The notes under the pieces were generated by a model. The model worked only from the letters and a program-made list of their open reading frames with translations. It was not told the origin of the DNA and made no database searches. Source: GH45 sp046704385 (GTDB lineage: Bacteria; Bacteroidota; Bacteroidia; Bacteroidales; SZUA-534). Taken from it: DNA of 64,000 bases. Positions 1 through 6,767 of this stretch are shown in pieces. The first letter of the stretch is position 1. Each line of letters begins with the position of its first letter. The stretch lies in NCBI GenBank assembly GCA_046704385.1, contig JBJKSB010000112.1, positions 1 through 64,000 of the forward strand. The letters are read 5' to 3'. Both the position numbers and the translations under genes were made by a program.

Positions 1-2021
1 ATCTGGAAGCTTACCAGTTTTATAAAAAAGAAAAAAAAGGAAGGGAAGCTTTTGAAAAACTTACTTGGCGTGATTTTGCCGCAATTCGTATTCTCGATTA
101 TATCGATAATGCCGGACGTGAATTTGCCGATCAGAATTTACGGGGCGAAAAGGCCGTTAGTAATCCGGTAAAACTTATTTGGCTTGCAGTAACTTACGGT
201 ACCGGTGGCGCAAAACCTTTCTTTTTCAGAGATATGCTATACCTGTTCCGGCAATTTACCGGAAGCTTCAACCGCGAAATTCCCAAACCCGATGAGGTTA
301 AAAAATGGATGAACCGATGGAGTACCGGCCTTGATCCCCGGATTGTACAACTTCGTGAAGAAAACCGCGAACGGATTATAAAAATCCTTATCGGGAAAAT
401 TGAAACCGGTGCCATTAAAAGCAAAACCTATTCATTTGCAGAAGGCTTATCAGACGAACAAAAGTTCTTAAAAATGCTTGAATGGTGGGATGATTACAGG
501 TTCCATCTGAGTTTTGCTGTACGCTCGGCTGACTTATTAAATGAGTTATTGGGATTTTCACTTGACCCTGATACCATGAAAGTACTCTATGATGCTGAAA
601 ATAAAGACATTCCTATTTTTGTTAATCCGTATTATTTATCGCTCCTGCATGTAAGAGTGCCCTATTTTGCTATCGGAGCCGATTTGGCTATTCGGTATTA
701 TGTAGTTTACAGCCAACAGCTTATCGAGGAATACGGGCATATCGTTGCCTGGGAAAAAGAAGATTTGGTTGAACCAGGCAAACCCAACGCTGCTGGCTGG
801 ATACTTCCTTCACATCACAATATTCACAGGAGGTATCCCGAGGTAGCCATACTTATTCCGGACACTATGGGCAGGGCTTGTGGCGGATTGTGCGCATCGT
901 GTCAACGCATGTACGATTTTCAGCGTGGAAATCTAAATTTCAATCTCGATAAATTGAAACCCGGTGAAACCTGGGATGAAAAACTGGAAAGGCTACTCAA
1001 ATACTTTGAGAATGATTCACAGTTACGCGACATACTTGTTACTGGAGGTGATGCTTTTATGAGTTCCGATGCCTCGCTTCAAAAAATACTTGAGGCTATA
1101 TACCAAATGGCCTTACGAAAACAAAAAGCCAACAAAGACAGAAAAGACGGGGAGAAATTTGCTGAAATACTGCGTGTCCGTTTGGGAACCAGGTTACCGG
1201 TGTACCTGCCTCAACGGGTTTCGGTGAACTTTATGAATATTTTGAAAGTCTTCAAACATAAAGCCACCAAAGCAGGAATTAAACAGTTTATTATTCAAAC
1301 CCATTTTGAATCACCCATGGAAGTTACACCCGAAGCCAGGGAAGCCATAAGGCTTTTAAACATGGCCGGCTGGACGGTGACCAACCAACTTGTTTTCACC
1401 ACGGCAGCTTCACGCAGGGGGCATTCATCAAAATTGCGTAAAACTTTAAATGAGATTGGGGTTTTAAACTACTATACCTTTAGTGTAAAAGGATATATGG
1501 AGAATAGTTTCAATTTTGCTACCAACGAAAGAGCGGTTCAGGAACAAATGGAAGAAAAAGTTATTGGTAAAATTCCTGAAAAATACTTTGATGAAATAAG
1601 TGAATTCCCGAATAATGCAGAGATTCTGGCCGATAATATCAGCAGGCTGATAGAGAAATCAGGCCTGCCATTCCTGGGAACCGACCGTAATGTGTTAAAC
1701 CTGCCCGGGGTGGGCAAGAGTCTTACTTTTCGTACCATCGGAATAACCCGATATGGAAGACGGATACTGGAATTTGAACTGGATAAAACCCGCAATCACA
1801 GTCCGGCCATGCATCATATGGATAAAGTTATTATTATTGAATCCAAATCAATTAGTGAATATTTGCGGCAACTGGAAGATATTGGCGAGGATATTTCCAT
1901 ATATGAAAGTATATGGGGATATTCAATCGGTGAAACCGAACCACGCATGACCATTTACGAGTACCCTGAATATAAATATAAAGTTAGCAAGGAATATACA
2001 CACCTGGGTGAAGTAAATTAA
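1..2021 (+). CDS. KamA-family radical SAM protein (5' end outside window)
   Basis: The frame is open from the left edge, so the N terminus is missing. A CxxxCxxC motif (Cys codons at 879, 891 and 900) is the radical SAM [4Fe-4S] site. Near 1700 the string LPGVGK resembles the PLP-lysine loop (PGGGGK type) of lysine 2,3-aminomutase, and the segments between match the KamA barrel layout. About 670 residues are visible, well above the 410-470 of classical KamA, so the protein carries a long N-terminal extension of unknown role. Established for the family: SAM- and PLP-dependent 1,2-amino shifts. The true substrate is unknown here and could differ from lysine. It converges on the Memo-like gene downstream, with no clear terminator between them. 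Confidence 0.8.
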   Translation, partial: LEAYQFYKKEKKGREAFEKLTWRDFAAIRILDYIDNAGREFADQNLRGEKAVSNPVKLIWLAVTYGTGGAKPFFFRDMLYLFRQFTGSFNREIPKPDEVKKWMNRWSTGLDPRIVQLREENRERIIKILIGKIETGAIKSKTYSFAEGLSDEQKFLKMLEWWDDYRFHLSFAVRSADLLNELLGFSLDPDTMKVLYDAENKDIPIFVNPYYLSLLHVRVPYFAIGADLAIRYYVVYSQQLIEEYGHIVAWEKEDLVEPGKPNAAGWILPSHHNIHRRYPEVAILIPDTMGRACGGLCASCQRMYDFQRGNLNFNLDKLKPGETWDEKLERLLKYFENDSQLRDILVTGGDAFMSSDASLQKILEAIYQMALRKQKANKDRKDGEKFAEILRVRLGTRLPVYLPQRVSVNFMNILKVFKHKATKAGIKQFIIQTHFESPMEVTPEAREAIRLLNMAGWTVTNQLVFTTAASRRGHSSKLRKTLNEIGVLNYYTFSVKGYMENSFNFATNERAVQEQMEEKVIGKIPEKYFDEISEFPNNAEILADNISRLIEKSGLPFLGTDRNVLNLPGVGKSLTFRTIGITRYGRRILEFELDKTRNHSPAMHHMDKVIIIESKSISEYLRQLEDIGEDISIYESIWGYSIGETEPRMTIYEYPEYKYKVSKEYTHLGEVN

Positions 2022-2060
2022 AACTTGCAAATATTTTTACAAACGGAGGATAATCTACTA

Positions 2061-3155
2061 TTACTTATATCCCAGCGCTGCATACCCAACCCAGTGATGA
2101 ATATTTGCCACGGCAGTTACACCCATGCCAATATCAGTCAAATCCAGGTTTTTACCCGCAATGCTTGTGGAGTAGTCTAAAAACTGACCTGTCAGTTCAA
2201 TACGTTCCTTTTGACCTAAATCGTAGCTGACCAATAAACCCAAAGGAACGCTGTAACGGCCACACCAGGTCCATTTATATTGTCTGAAATCATTCTTTTC
2301 AACCGTATATTCCGTAAAAAGCTTAATCCGATCAGGATTTAAGCGGCCAGACAGACAGCTATCGATTATCTCATGCTCGTGTGCAACAGCCTTTTCGTAA
2401 CCGGCTGAATCAGCACCCATAAAGGCGTAGTCGGCATCCCCCCAATTTTGATCACCGTAGTGTACAGCATCTGTTGAAATCAGAATTGCAAAATCACTTC
2501 CCCAGTTCTGGTTTTGTTCCTTGACAATACTATACAAAGCATCAGAAAAATTCTGCGCCAGTTCATTCATCTTTTCAAATGGCATATATGGAACCAAAAC
2601 CGGTACAATTTCAACCTCACGATTATAATGCTGCAGAAATGGTATTATAGCTTCCAGTGAATGTTCCACAGCTTGCATACTGTCGTGAACCACATAGGAA
2701 TTTGTATCCAGTTTTTTTATCAGGGATTCTCTCAATGAAGAAATTTTAACATTTCCATAGGCGCTTTTCCATTGCGGATAGCTATCAAAAATCAATTTAT
2801 TTTCCAGGTTAAAATTCTTAGCCTTATGAGCCACCCCGAACATAATTACCGTTTTAGCCTTTATGTTTTGTAACGCCAATGGGTACATATAACTTGCATA
2901 AGCATAATCATCATGTGGACAAATAACAGTTTTCCAATCAACTTTATCTGTTATATTAGCAGCCTTTCTTTTTTCCTGTAGCAGCTTGCCAAAGTTTTGT
3001 TGTATACGGTCGAGAACCTGTTCCATTTTTGTCGCACTGTTGGCAAAACCAACAGTATCAACTAAATCACGAGTAGTTTGAACTGTATTTTTCATAGTAT
3101 TTGAACAAGAAAATAATGTTAAAATAAGGATGGATAAAATAATTACATTCTTCAT
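2061..3155 (-). CDS. Memo-like (AmmeMemoRadiSam system protein B family) lipoprotein
   Basis: A 364-residue protein with a lipoprotein signal: hydrophobic residues 4-15 followed by LFSC, with Cys17 as the likely lipidated residue. The mature part has Memo-family signatures: ICPHDDY, FGVAHKAKNF, a VEHSLE segment and STDAVHYGD, which supply the conserved His residues of the putative metal site. Memo proteins share a fold with non-haem iron dioxygenases, but their bacterial reaction is not settled. Export as a lipoprotein is unusual compared with the cytoplasmic Memo proteins of AmmeMemoRadiSam clusters, and no AMMECR1 partner is adjacent. Family assignment is good; function is unknown. Confidence 0.75.
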   Translation of the reverse strand: MKNVIILSILILTLFSCSNTMKNTVQTTRDLVDTVGFANSATKMEQVLDRIQQNFGKLLQEKRKAANITDKVDWKTVICPHDDYAYASYMYPLALQNIKAKTVIMFGVAHKAKNFNLENKLIFDSYPQWKSAYGNVKISSLRESLIKKLDTNSYVVHDSMQAVEHSLEAIIPFLQHYNREVEIVPVLVPYMPFEKMNELAQNFSDALYSIVKEQNQNWGSDFAILISTDAVHYGDQNWGDADYAFMGADSAGYEKAVAHEHEIIDSCLSGRLNPDRIKLFTEYTVEKNDFRQYKWTWCGRYSVPLGLLVSYDLGQKERIELTGQFLDYSTSIAGKNLDLTDIGMGVTAVANIHHWVGYAALGYK

Positions 3156-3360
3156 AGCTTATAGTCCAGATTTCTATTTATCAAGAAACATTTTAAAACT
3201 TACGGTTTACATATAAATACCAAAATACAAATAAAAAACTTCTTTTCAGCCTATTTACAAACTAATAGTGAGTTTCTGAATTAACCTTTAACTTATCGGG
3301 AAACGAATATTCTCATTGCTAACAAAGTCATCCGAATAATATTGCAATAAAATTTCAAGA

Positions 3361-3426
3361 ATGATTTATAAATTAACGGTTGCTTTCATCTTAATTTTGA
3401 TGTACTTGCTCAGTACTTTTTTATGA
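3361..3426 (+). other. Possible 21-residue hydrophobic peptide ORF
   Basis: An ATG-to-TGA frame of 22 codons reads mostly Leu/Ile/Phe/Val, as a single membrane helix would. It overlaps the region upstream of ung, including a candidate promoter. There is no homology or clear ribosome-binding evidence, so it may be chance. Confidence 0.15.
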
Positions 3427-3455
3427 TTATCTTCGTACGTCAAAACAACCAAGAC

Positions 3456-4118
3456 ATGGAAGTAAAAATTGAACCCTCCTGGAAGCTTCATTTAAAGAAT
3501 GAGTTCGAAAAAGAATATTTTCAGAAGCTGGTATCTTTTGTAAAAAACGAATATCAAAATAAACGAATCTATCCGCCTGGTAATTTAATTTTTAATGCCT
3601 TCGACCTATGTCCGTTCGACGAGGTTAAAGTAGTTATTCTGGGACAAGATCCCTATCATGGCCCAAGTCAGGCTCACGGTTTATGTTTTTCTGTACAGGA
3701 TGGAATTCAGTTTCCTCCTTCACTTCGAAATATTTTTAAAGAAATAAATAATGATTTAGGAACTGAAATTCCAAAGTCAGGTAACCTGACCCGATGGGCA
3801 CAACAAGGAGTATTTCTTTTGAATGCCACACTTACTGTTCAGGCCCACATGGCAGGGTCTCATCAAAAAAAAGGTTGGGAAATCTTTACTGATGCAGTAA
3901 TTAAAACTCTGGCTGAACAAAAAGAACATCTTGTTTTTTTATTATGGGGTGCCTATGCACAACGAAAAGCTGAAATGATAGACAAATCAAAGCATCTGGT
4001 TCTTGAATCGGTACATCCGTCACCCCTTTCGGCCTCAAGAGGTTTTTTTGGAAATCATCATTTTAGCCTGACTAATAATTATTTAAGAGACCAAAATATT
4101 TCATCAATTAGCTGGTAA
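3456..4118 (+). CDS. ung: Uracil-DNA glycosylase, family 1
   Basis: Removes uracil from DNA as the first step of base-excision repair. The family 1 signature GQDPYHGPSQAHGLCFSV contains the catalytic Asp, and HPSPLSAS near the C terminus is the DNA-intercalation loop with the catalytic His. The product is 220 residues from the ATG at 3456, the normal size. An upstream in-frame ATG at 3423 would add 11 residues, but it lies within or before a candidate promoter (CTTG at 3405-3408, 19 nt, TATCTTCG at 3428-3435), so 3456 is preferred. It is a monocistronic housekeeping gene in front of the sigma-factor island. Confidence 0.95.
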   Translation: MEVKIEPSWKLHLKNEFEKEYFQKLVSFVKNEYQNKRIYPPGNLIFNAFDLCPFDEVKVVILGQDPYHGPSQAHGLCFSVQDGIQFPPSLRNIFKEINNDLGTEIPKSGNLTRWAQQGVFLLNATLTVQAHMAGSHQKKGWEIFTDAVIKTLAEQKEHLVFLLWGAYAQRKAEMIDKSKHLVLESVHPSPLSASRGFFGNHHFSLTNNYLRDQNISSISW

Positions 4119-4225
4119 TTTTTATTTAACATAAATATTTTTTCACAAAAATTTCAAAATTCAAACAAATATATTATTTAATTGTTTTTCAATTATTTAC
4201 ACATGCAATAAAAATAAATAATAAA

Positions 4226-4275
4226 AATAATTGATTTTTAGTGATTACGTTTTGACTAAAAATTGTATTAATTAT
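4226..4275 (+). promoter_or_regulatory. Upstream element, copy 1 (putative ECF sigma autoregulatory promoter)
   Basis: A 24-nt box at 4226-4249 ending in TTTTTAGTGATTACG is followed, after 13 nt, by TTGTATTAATTAT (4263-4275). A second copy at 5401-5450 matches the box at 23 of 24 positions and the second part at 12 of 13, with identical spacing. Two separate blocks at fixed spacing suggest a promoter or a bipartite operator. It ends 4 nt before the ATG of the sigma gene, so if it is a promoter the transcript would be almost leaderless. Confidence 0.55.
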
Positions 4276-4279
4276 TGAA

Positions 4280-4876
4280 ATGAGTAAAATCCCGGGAACA
4301 GAAATTTTAGAGGAGATACTCAATGGAAATGAAAAGGTTTTAAGTAGTATTTACAAAAAGGTATACCACCACCTTGAAAATTATGGAAGGTATATTAATG
4401 CCATAGACCATAATATAAAAGAATCGGTTCAGGATGCCTTTGAGATTTTTTACCGTGAAATTTTAGGTAGAAAACTTAAGTTGACTTGTAGTGTTGAAAC
4501 CTATATTATTTCTATTGCGAAGAGAGTTCTCCACCAAGACAAAAACAGATTAGGTTTTTTTAACAAAGAACCATTAACTGAATTTGATTTAATTGAGGAA
4601 AATGAAATTAACCAAAACATTCAGGAACAAAGACACAGATTGTTTATGAGTGAATTTAAAAAACTTAATGAGGAATGTAAACGAATAATTACGTTAACAC
4701 TGGAAGGATATAATTCCAGAGAAATTAAGCAGTTAATGAATTTTTCATCAGAGGATTATGTGAGGATAAAAAGACAGCGTTGCAAACATTACCTAACCAC
4801 AAAAATTAAAGCAAACCCTGATTATGAAAGACTCAGAAATGCAGACCCGGAGGATTCTCAAATACCTTTATGGTGA
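4280..4876 (+). CDS. ECF-type RNA polymerase sigma-70 family factor
   Basis: A 198-residue sigma factor of two-domain ECF layout. The region 2-like part is around residues 20-85 (helical, with SVQDAFEIFYREIL matching the core-binding helix). A charged linker follows, then region 4 around residues 125-175, with the pattern LNEECKRIITLTLEGYNSRE and a VRIKRQRCKHYL recognition helix. Family role: directs RNA polymerase to a small set of promoters. The reading frame overlaps the next small gene, arguing for co-translation. The duplicated element in front of this gene and again at 5401 suggests autoregulation plus a second target. It resembles the sigma factors near CHAT/peptidase accessory modules of Bacteroidota, but no such partner is present here. 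Confidence 0.8.
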   Translation: MSKIPGTEILEEILNGNEKVLSSIYKKVYHHLENYGRYINAIDHNIKESVQDAFEIFYREILGRKLKLTCSVETYIISIAKRVLHQDKNRLGFFNKEPLTEFDLIEENEINQNIQEQRHRLFMSEFKKLNEECKRIITLTLEGYNSREIKQLMNFSSEDYVRIKRQRCKHYLTTKIKANPDYERLRNADPEDSQIPLW

Positions 4877-5060
4877 AATGGATAGTTATGACAAAACAGC
4901 GTTTGAAAACGATTTAAAAAATCAGGAGGAGCTTCGCAGAGAATTTTTACTTCAAAAACAGGTTGACCAATGCATTGAAACCGAATTAAAAGTTGAAAAA
5001 TTTAAGGATATTTTAACAAGGGTTCACGAACAACAAATTGAATTAAAAAATGAAGATTAA
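4824..5060 (+). CDS. Small putative anti-sigma protein
   Basis: A 78-residue acidic/charged protein overlapping the end of the sigma gene by 53 nt in another frame. An alternative ATG at 4839 would shorten it by 5 residues. The N-terminal pattern (ILKYLYGEMDSYDKTAFEND, then a charged helix) is like the start of zinc-less anti-sigma domains, where a YLxGEL...E...FE motif is common. There is no membrane segment and no His-Cys-Cys zinc motif, so it would be a soluble, stand-alone regulator or a truncated one. The role is inferred from position and this short pattern only. Confidence 0.5.
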   Translation: MKDSEMQTRRILKYLYGEMDSYDKTAFENDLKNQEELRREFLLQKQVDQCIETELKVEKFKDILTRVHEQQIELKNED

Positions 5061-5151
5061 AAAAAAATCCAAACAAATTCTGCATAATATCGTACAAAGA
5101 AATACTTCGTACGCTAACGAGGCAAAAAAGCATTTAAACAGGCTTAAGTAG
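5050..5151 (+). CDS. Possible 33-residue basic peptide
   Basis: An ATG overlapping the last 11 nt of the putative anti-sigma gene opens a 33-codon frame ending in TAG at 5149-5151. The product is strongly basic (it begins MKIKKKSKQ and ends KKHLNRLK). The chain of overlaps sigma / anti-sigma / peptide resembles translational coupling. I recognise no family, and chance is possible in AT-rich DNA. Confidence 0.35.
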   Translation: MKIKKKSKQILHNIVQRNTSYANEAKKHLNRLK

Positions 5152-5263
5152 AATGAATCTAAAATACTGAAAAGGATAATTATTAAGATATTTTTTAGCA
5201 ATTTTGCATAACCGTTTTTTTTACAATATGGAACCTTTTAGGTACCATTGTTTAGTTTGACTG

Positions 5264-5288
5264 AAAGCCGGATTTATTCCGGCTTTTT
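5264..5288 (+). terminator. Intrinsic terminator after the sigma operon
   Basis: Stem AAGCCGGA / TCCGGCTT with a short AT loop, followed by a T-rich tract. It closes the sigma/anti-sigma/peptide transcript about 110 nt after the peptide stop. Confidence 0.8.
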
Positions 5289-5400
5289 CTTTGAATATTA
5301 TCCAAGACTCTCATAATTTAATTTATCATAATTCAATAATGCTTGTTTTCTATACTTTTAATTTTGATTGATTTACAGTTAATTAACAAATTATTTAAAA

Positions 5401-5450
5401 AATAATTCATTTTTAGTGATTACGAAATCCTCCTTTTTTGAATTAATTAT
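5401..5450 (+). promoter_or_regulatory. Upstream element, copy 2
   Basis: AATAATTCATTTTTAGTGAT, continuing TACG, differs from copy 1 at a single position, and TTGAATTAATTAT follows at the same 13-nt spacing. It lies about 200 nt upstream of the nucleotidyltransferase-like gene at 5658, directly in front of a degraded coding-like stretch. The shared spacing, despite unrelated sequence between the two parts, is what suggests protein recognition. Confidence 0.5.
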
Positions 5451-5463
5451 AAAACATTTTTAT

Positions 5464-5638
5464 TTGAAAGTCAGAAAGCATTTTAAATCAGATTTAAGAT
5501 TTGAACCAGGAGAAGATCAACTATTGATGCAGTCATTCAGTTTACAAACAATGATCTAATTCTGTATAATCAAAGGTGCAACAGATGAAAATATCAAGGT
5601 TGAACATAGTGATAAAGCTTCAAATGGTCGACAATAAT
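5464..5638 (+). pseudogene. Possible decayed ORF remnant
   Basis: Coding-like segments run in alternating frames: a first segment ending RFEPGEDQLL, then (shifted) DAVIQFTNNDLILYNQ, then (shifted back) GATDENIKVEHSDKASNGRQ before TAA. Two compensating frameshifts would join them into one short protein. It starts directly downstream of element copy 2, so it may have been the original target gene. I do not recognise the family; the whole stretch could be non-coding. Confidence 0.25.
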
Positions 5639-5657
5639 ATTTAACCATCATGAATCT

Positions 5658-6632
5658 ATGAATAATATATACCAGCGCAAATCCACTACAACCAATGCTT
5701 TTACAGAAAGTGAGAGTTGGCTCGGATATGCAGTTGAAGCTGCACAGCCTGTTTCATGTGAAGTTTTGGAAGTTCAACTGGCTACTGCTGACAAAATGCA
5801 AAAGAATATTATAAATGCTCTTGATCATAATGAAATATCAGTAGATATAAAATTAATTGGCGGGATTACCGCCAATACACACATTAAGAATCAAGAAACC
5901 ATTGATTTACTGATTCTTTTTTTGGGATACAAATTTGATACCCGTAACTTTAACAAGCCAAAATTAACTTTACCTGAAGATATGATCCTATTACGAGATT
6001 ATACAAAACGATATTTAAGAAATAAATTTCCGGAGGCGCTTCTTGATGATTCCCAACCACTTGCTTTAGAAATGTCCATCCCATCATCACCTTGTATTTA
6101 TTGCTATTACTTTGGTTACCAGCAAATAAATGAGGACACAGTCTCCGGAAATTTTCCTGTTAAACCTGATATCCAATTATTTAATTTTAAGTCATTTGAA
6201 TTCGGTGAGGCTAACCCTGTCAGTTTAATCACAGAGCTGGAAAACAAAGACAAAGCAACCCGCGGAAATACAAAAACATTAATCAGAATATTGAAAAATT
6301 TAAAATTTGATGCTAAGGAACCTGTTTCACTAACCGGACATCAGATAACCAGCATTATCTATTCAATGGATAATTATTCACTGTCAAAACCTCCGGGTCA
6401 GTTGCTTTTTTTATTACTTGAAGTCAGCCTTTTCCTTAAACGACTCATTGAAAATCCAATTTTAAGAAAGAGCCTTAAAGGAGCCGATAATTCTCTGCTT
6501 CTGGAATCCAACCATGAAGATTCCTTTGTTCATGGTATTACCCAGTTAAAAGCAGAACTTGATGGGATGATAAAAAAACTTGTTCTGGAAGTTGATTTAT
6601 ATTCCAATATTTACGACAAAATATCCATTTAA
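5658..6632 (+). CDS. Nucleotidyltransferase-like protein with altered active site
   Basis: A 324-residue cytoplasmic protein without signal or membrane segments. Residues 62-87 (IKLIGGITANTHIKNQETID followed by hydrophobics) follow the Pol-beta/OAS nucleotidyltransferase pattern GG/GS ... DhD, but the first Asp is replaced by Thr81 while Asp83 remains. Asp171 in VKPDIQLF could be the third carboxylate. Residues 196-237 (NKDKATRGNTKTLIRILKNL, then SLTGHQITSIIY) resemble the helical C-terminal region of OAS/CD-NTase-like enzymes. With one catalytic Asp missing it may be inactive or act as a binding protein. It sits behind promoter element copy 2 and stands alone; no effector gene of a CBASS type follows. 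Family assignment is by pattern only. Confidence 0.45.
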   Translation: MNNIYQRKSTTTNAFTESESWLGYAVEAAQPVSCEVLEVQLATADKMQKNIINALDHNEISVDIKLIGGITANTHIKNQETIDLLILFLGYKFDTRNFNKPKLTLPEDMILLRDYTKRYLRNKFPEALLDDSQPLALEMSIPSSPCIYCYYFGYQQINEDTVSGNFPVKPDIQLFNFKSFEFGEANPVSLITELENKDKATRGNTKTLIRILKNLKFDAKEPVSLTGHQITSIIYSMDNYSLSKPPGQLLFLLLEVSLFLKRLIENPILRKSLKGADNSLLLESNHEDSFVHGITQLKAELDGMIKKLVLEVDLYSNIYDKISI

Positions 6633-6721
6633 CCAGTTAAAACAAATACTTAACACACAACCTGAACAGAACTATCAAGTTAAAAGATTTTTAAAACACA
6701 TTACATCTGGTTCAAAAAAAA

Positions 6722-6745
6722 GGCCAATTCTGAATCGAATTGGCC
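6722..6745 (-). terminator. Intrinsic terminator of the etf/acyl-CoA dehydrogenase operon
   Basis: A perfect 9-bp stem GGCCAATTC / GAATTGGCC with a 6-nt loop. An A-run on the + strand at 6714-6721 gives the U-tract for leftward transcription, 23 nt past the dehydrogenase stop. Confidence 0.85.
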
Positions 6746-6767
6746 ACAATCTTTTATATAAAAAATA

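Noticed and set aside
5658..6632. Functional CBASS cyclase
   Set aside because: The first catalytic Asp appears lost and no effector, E1/E2 or HORMA gene is nearby.
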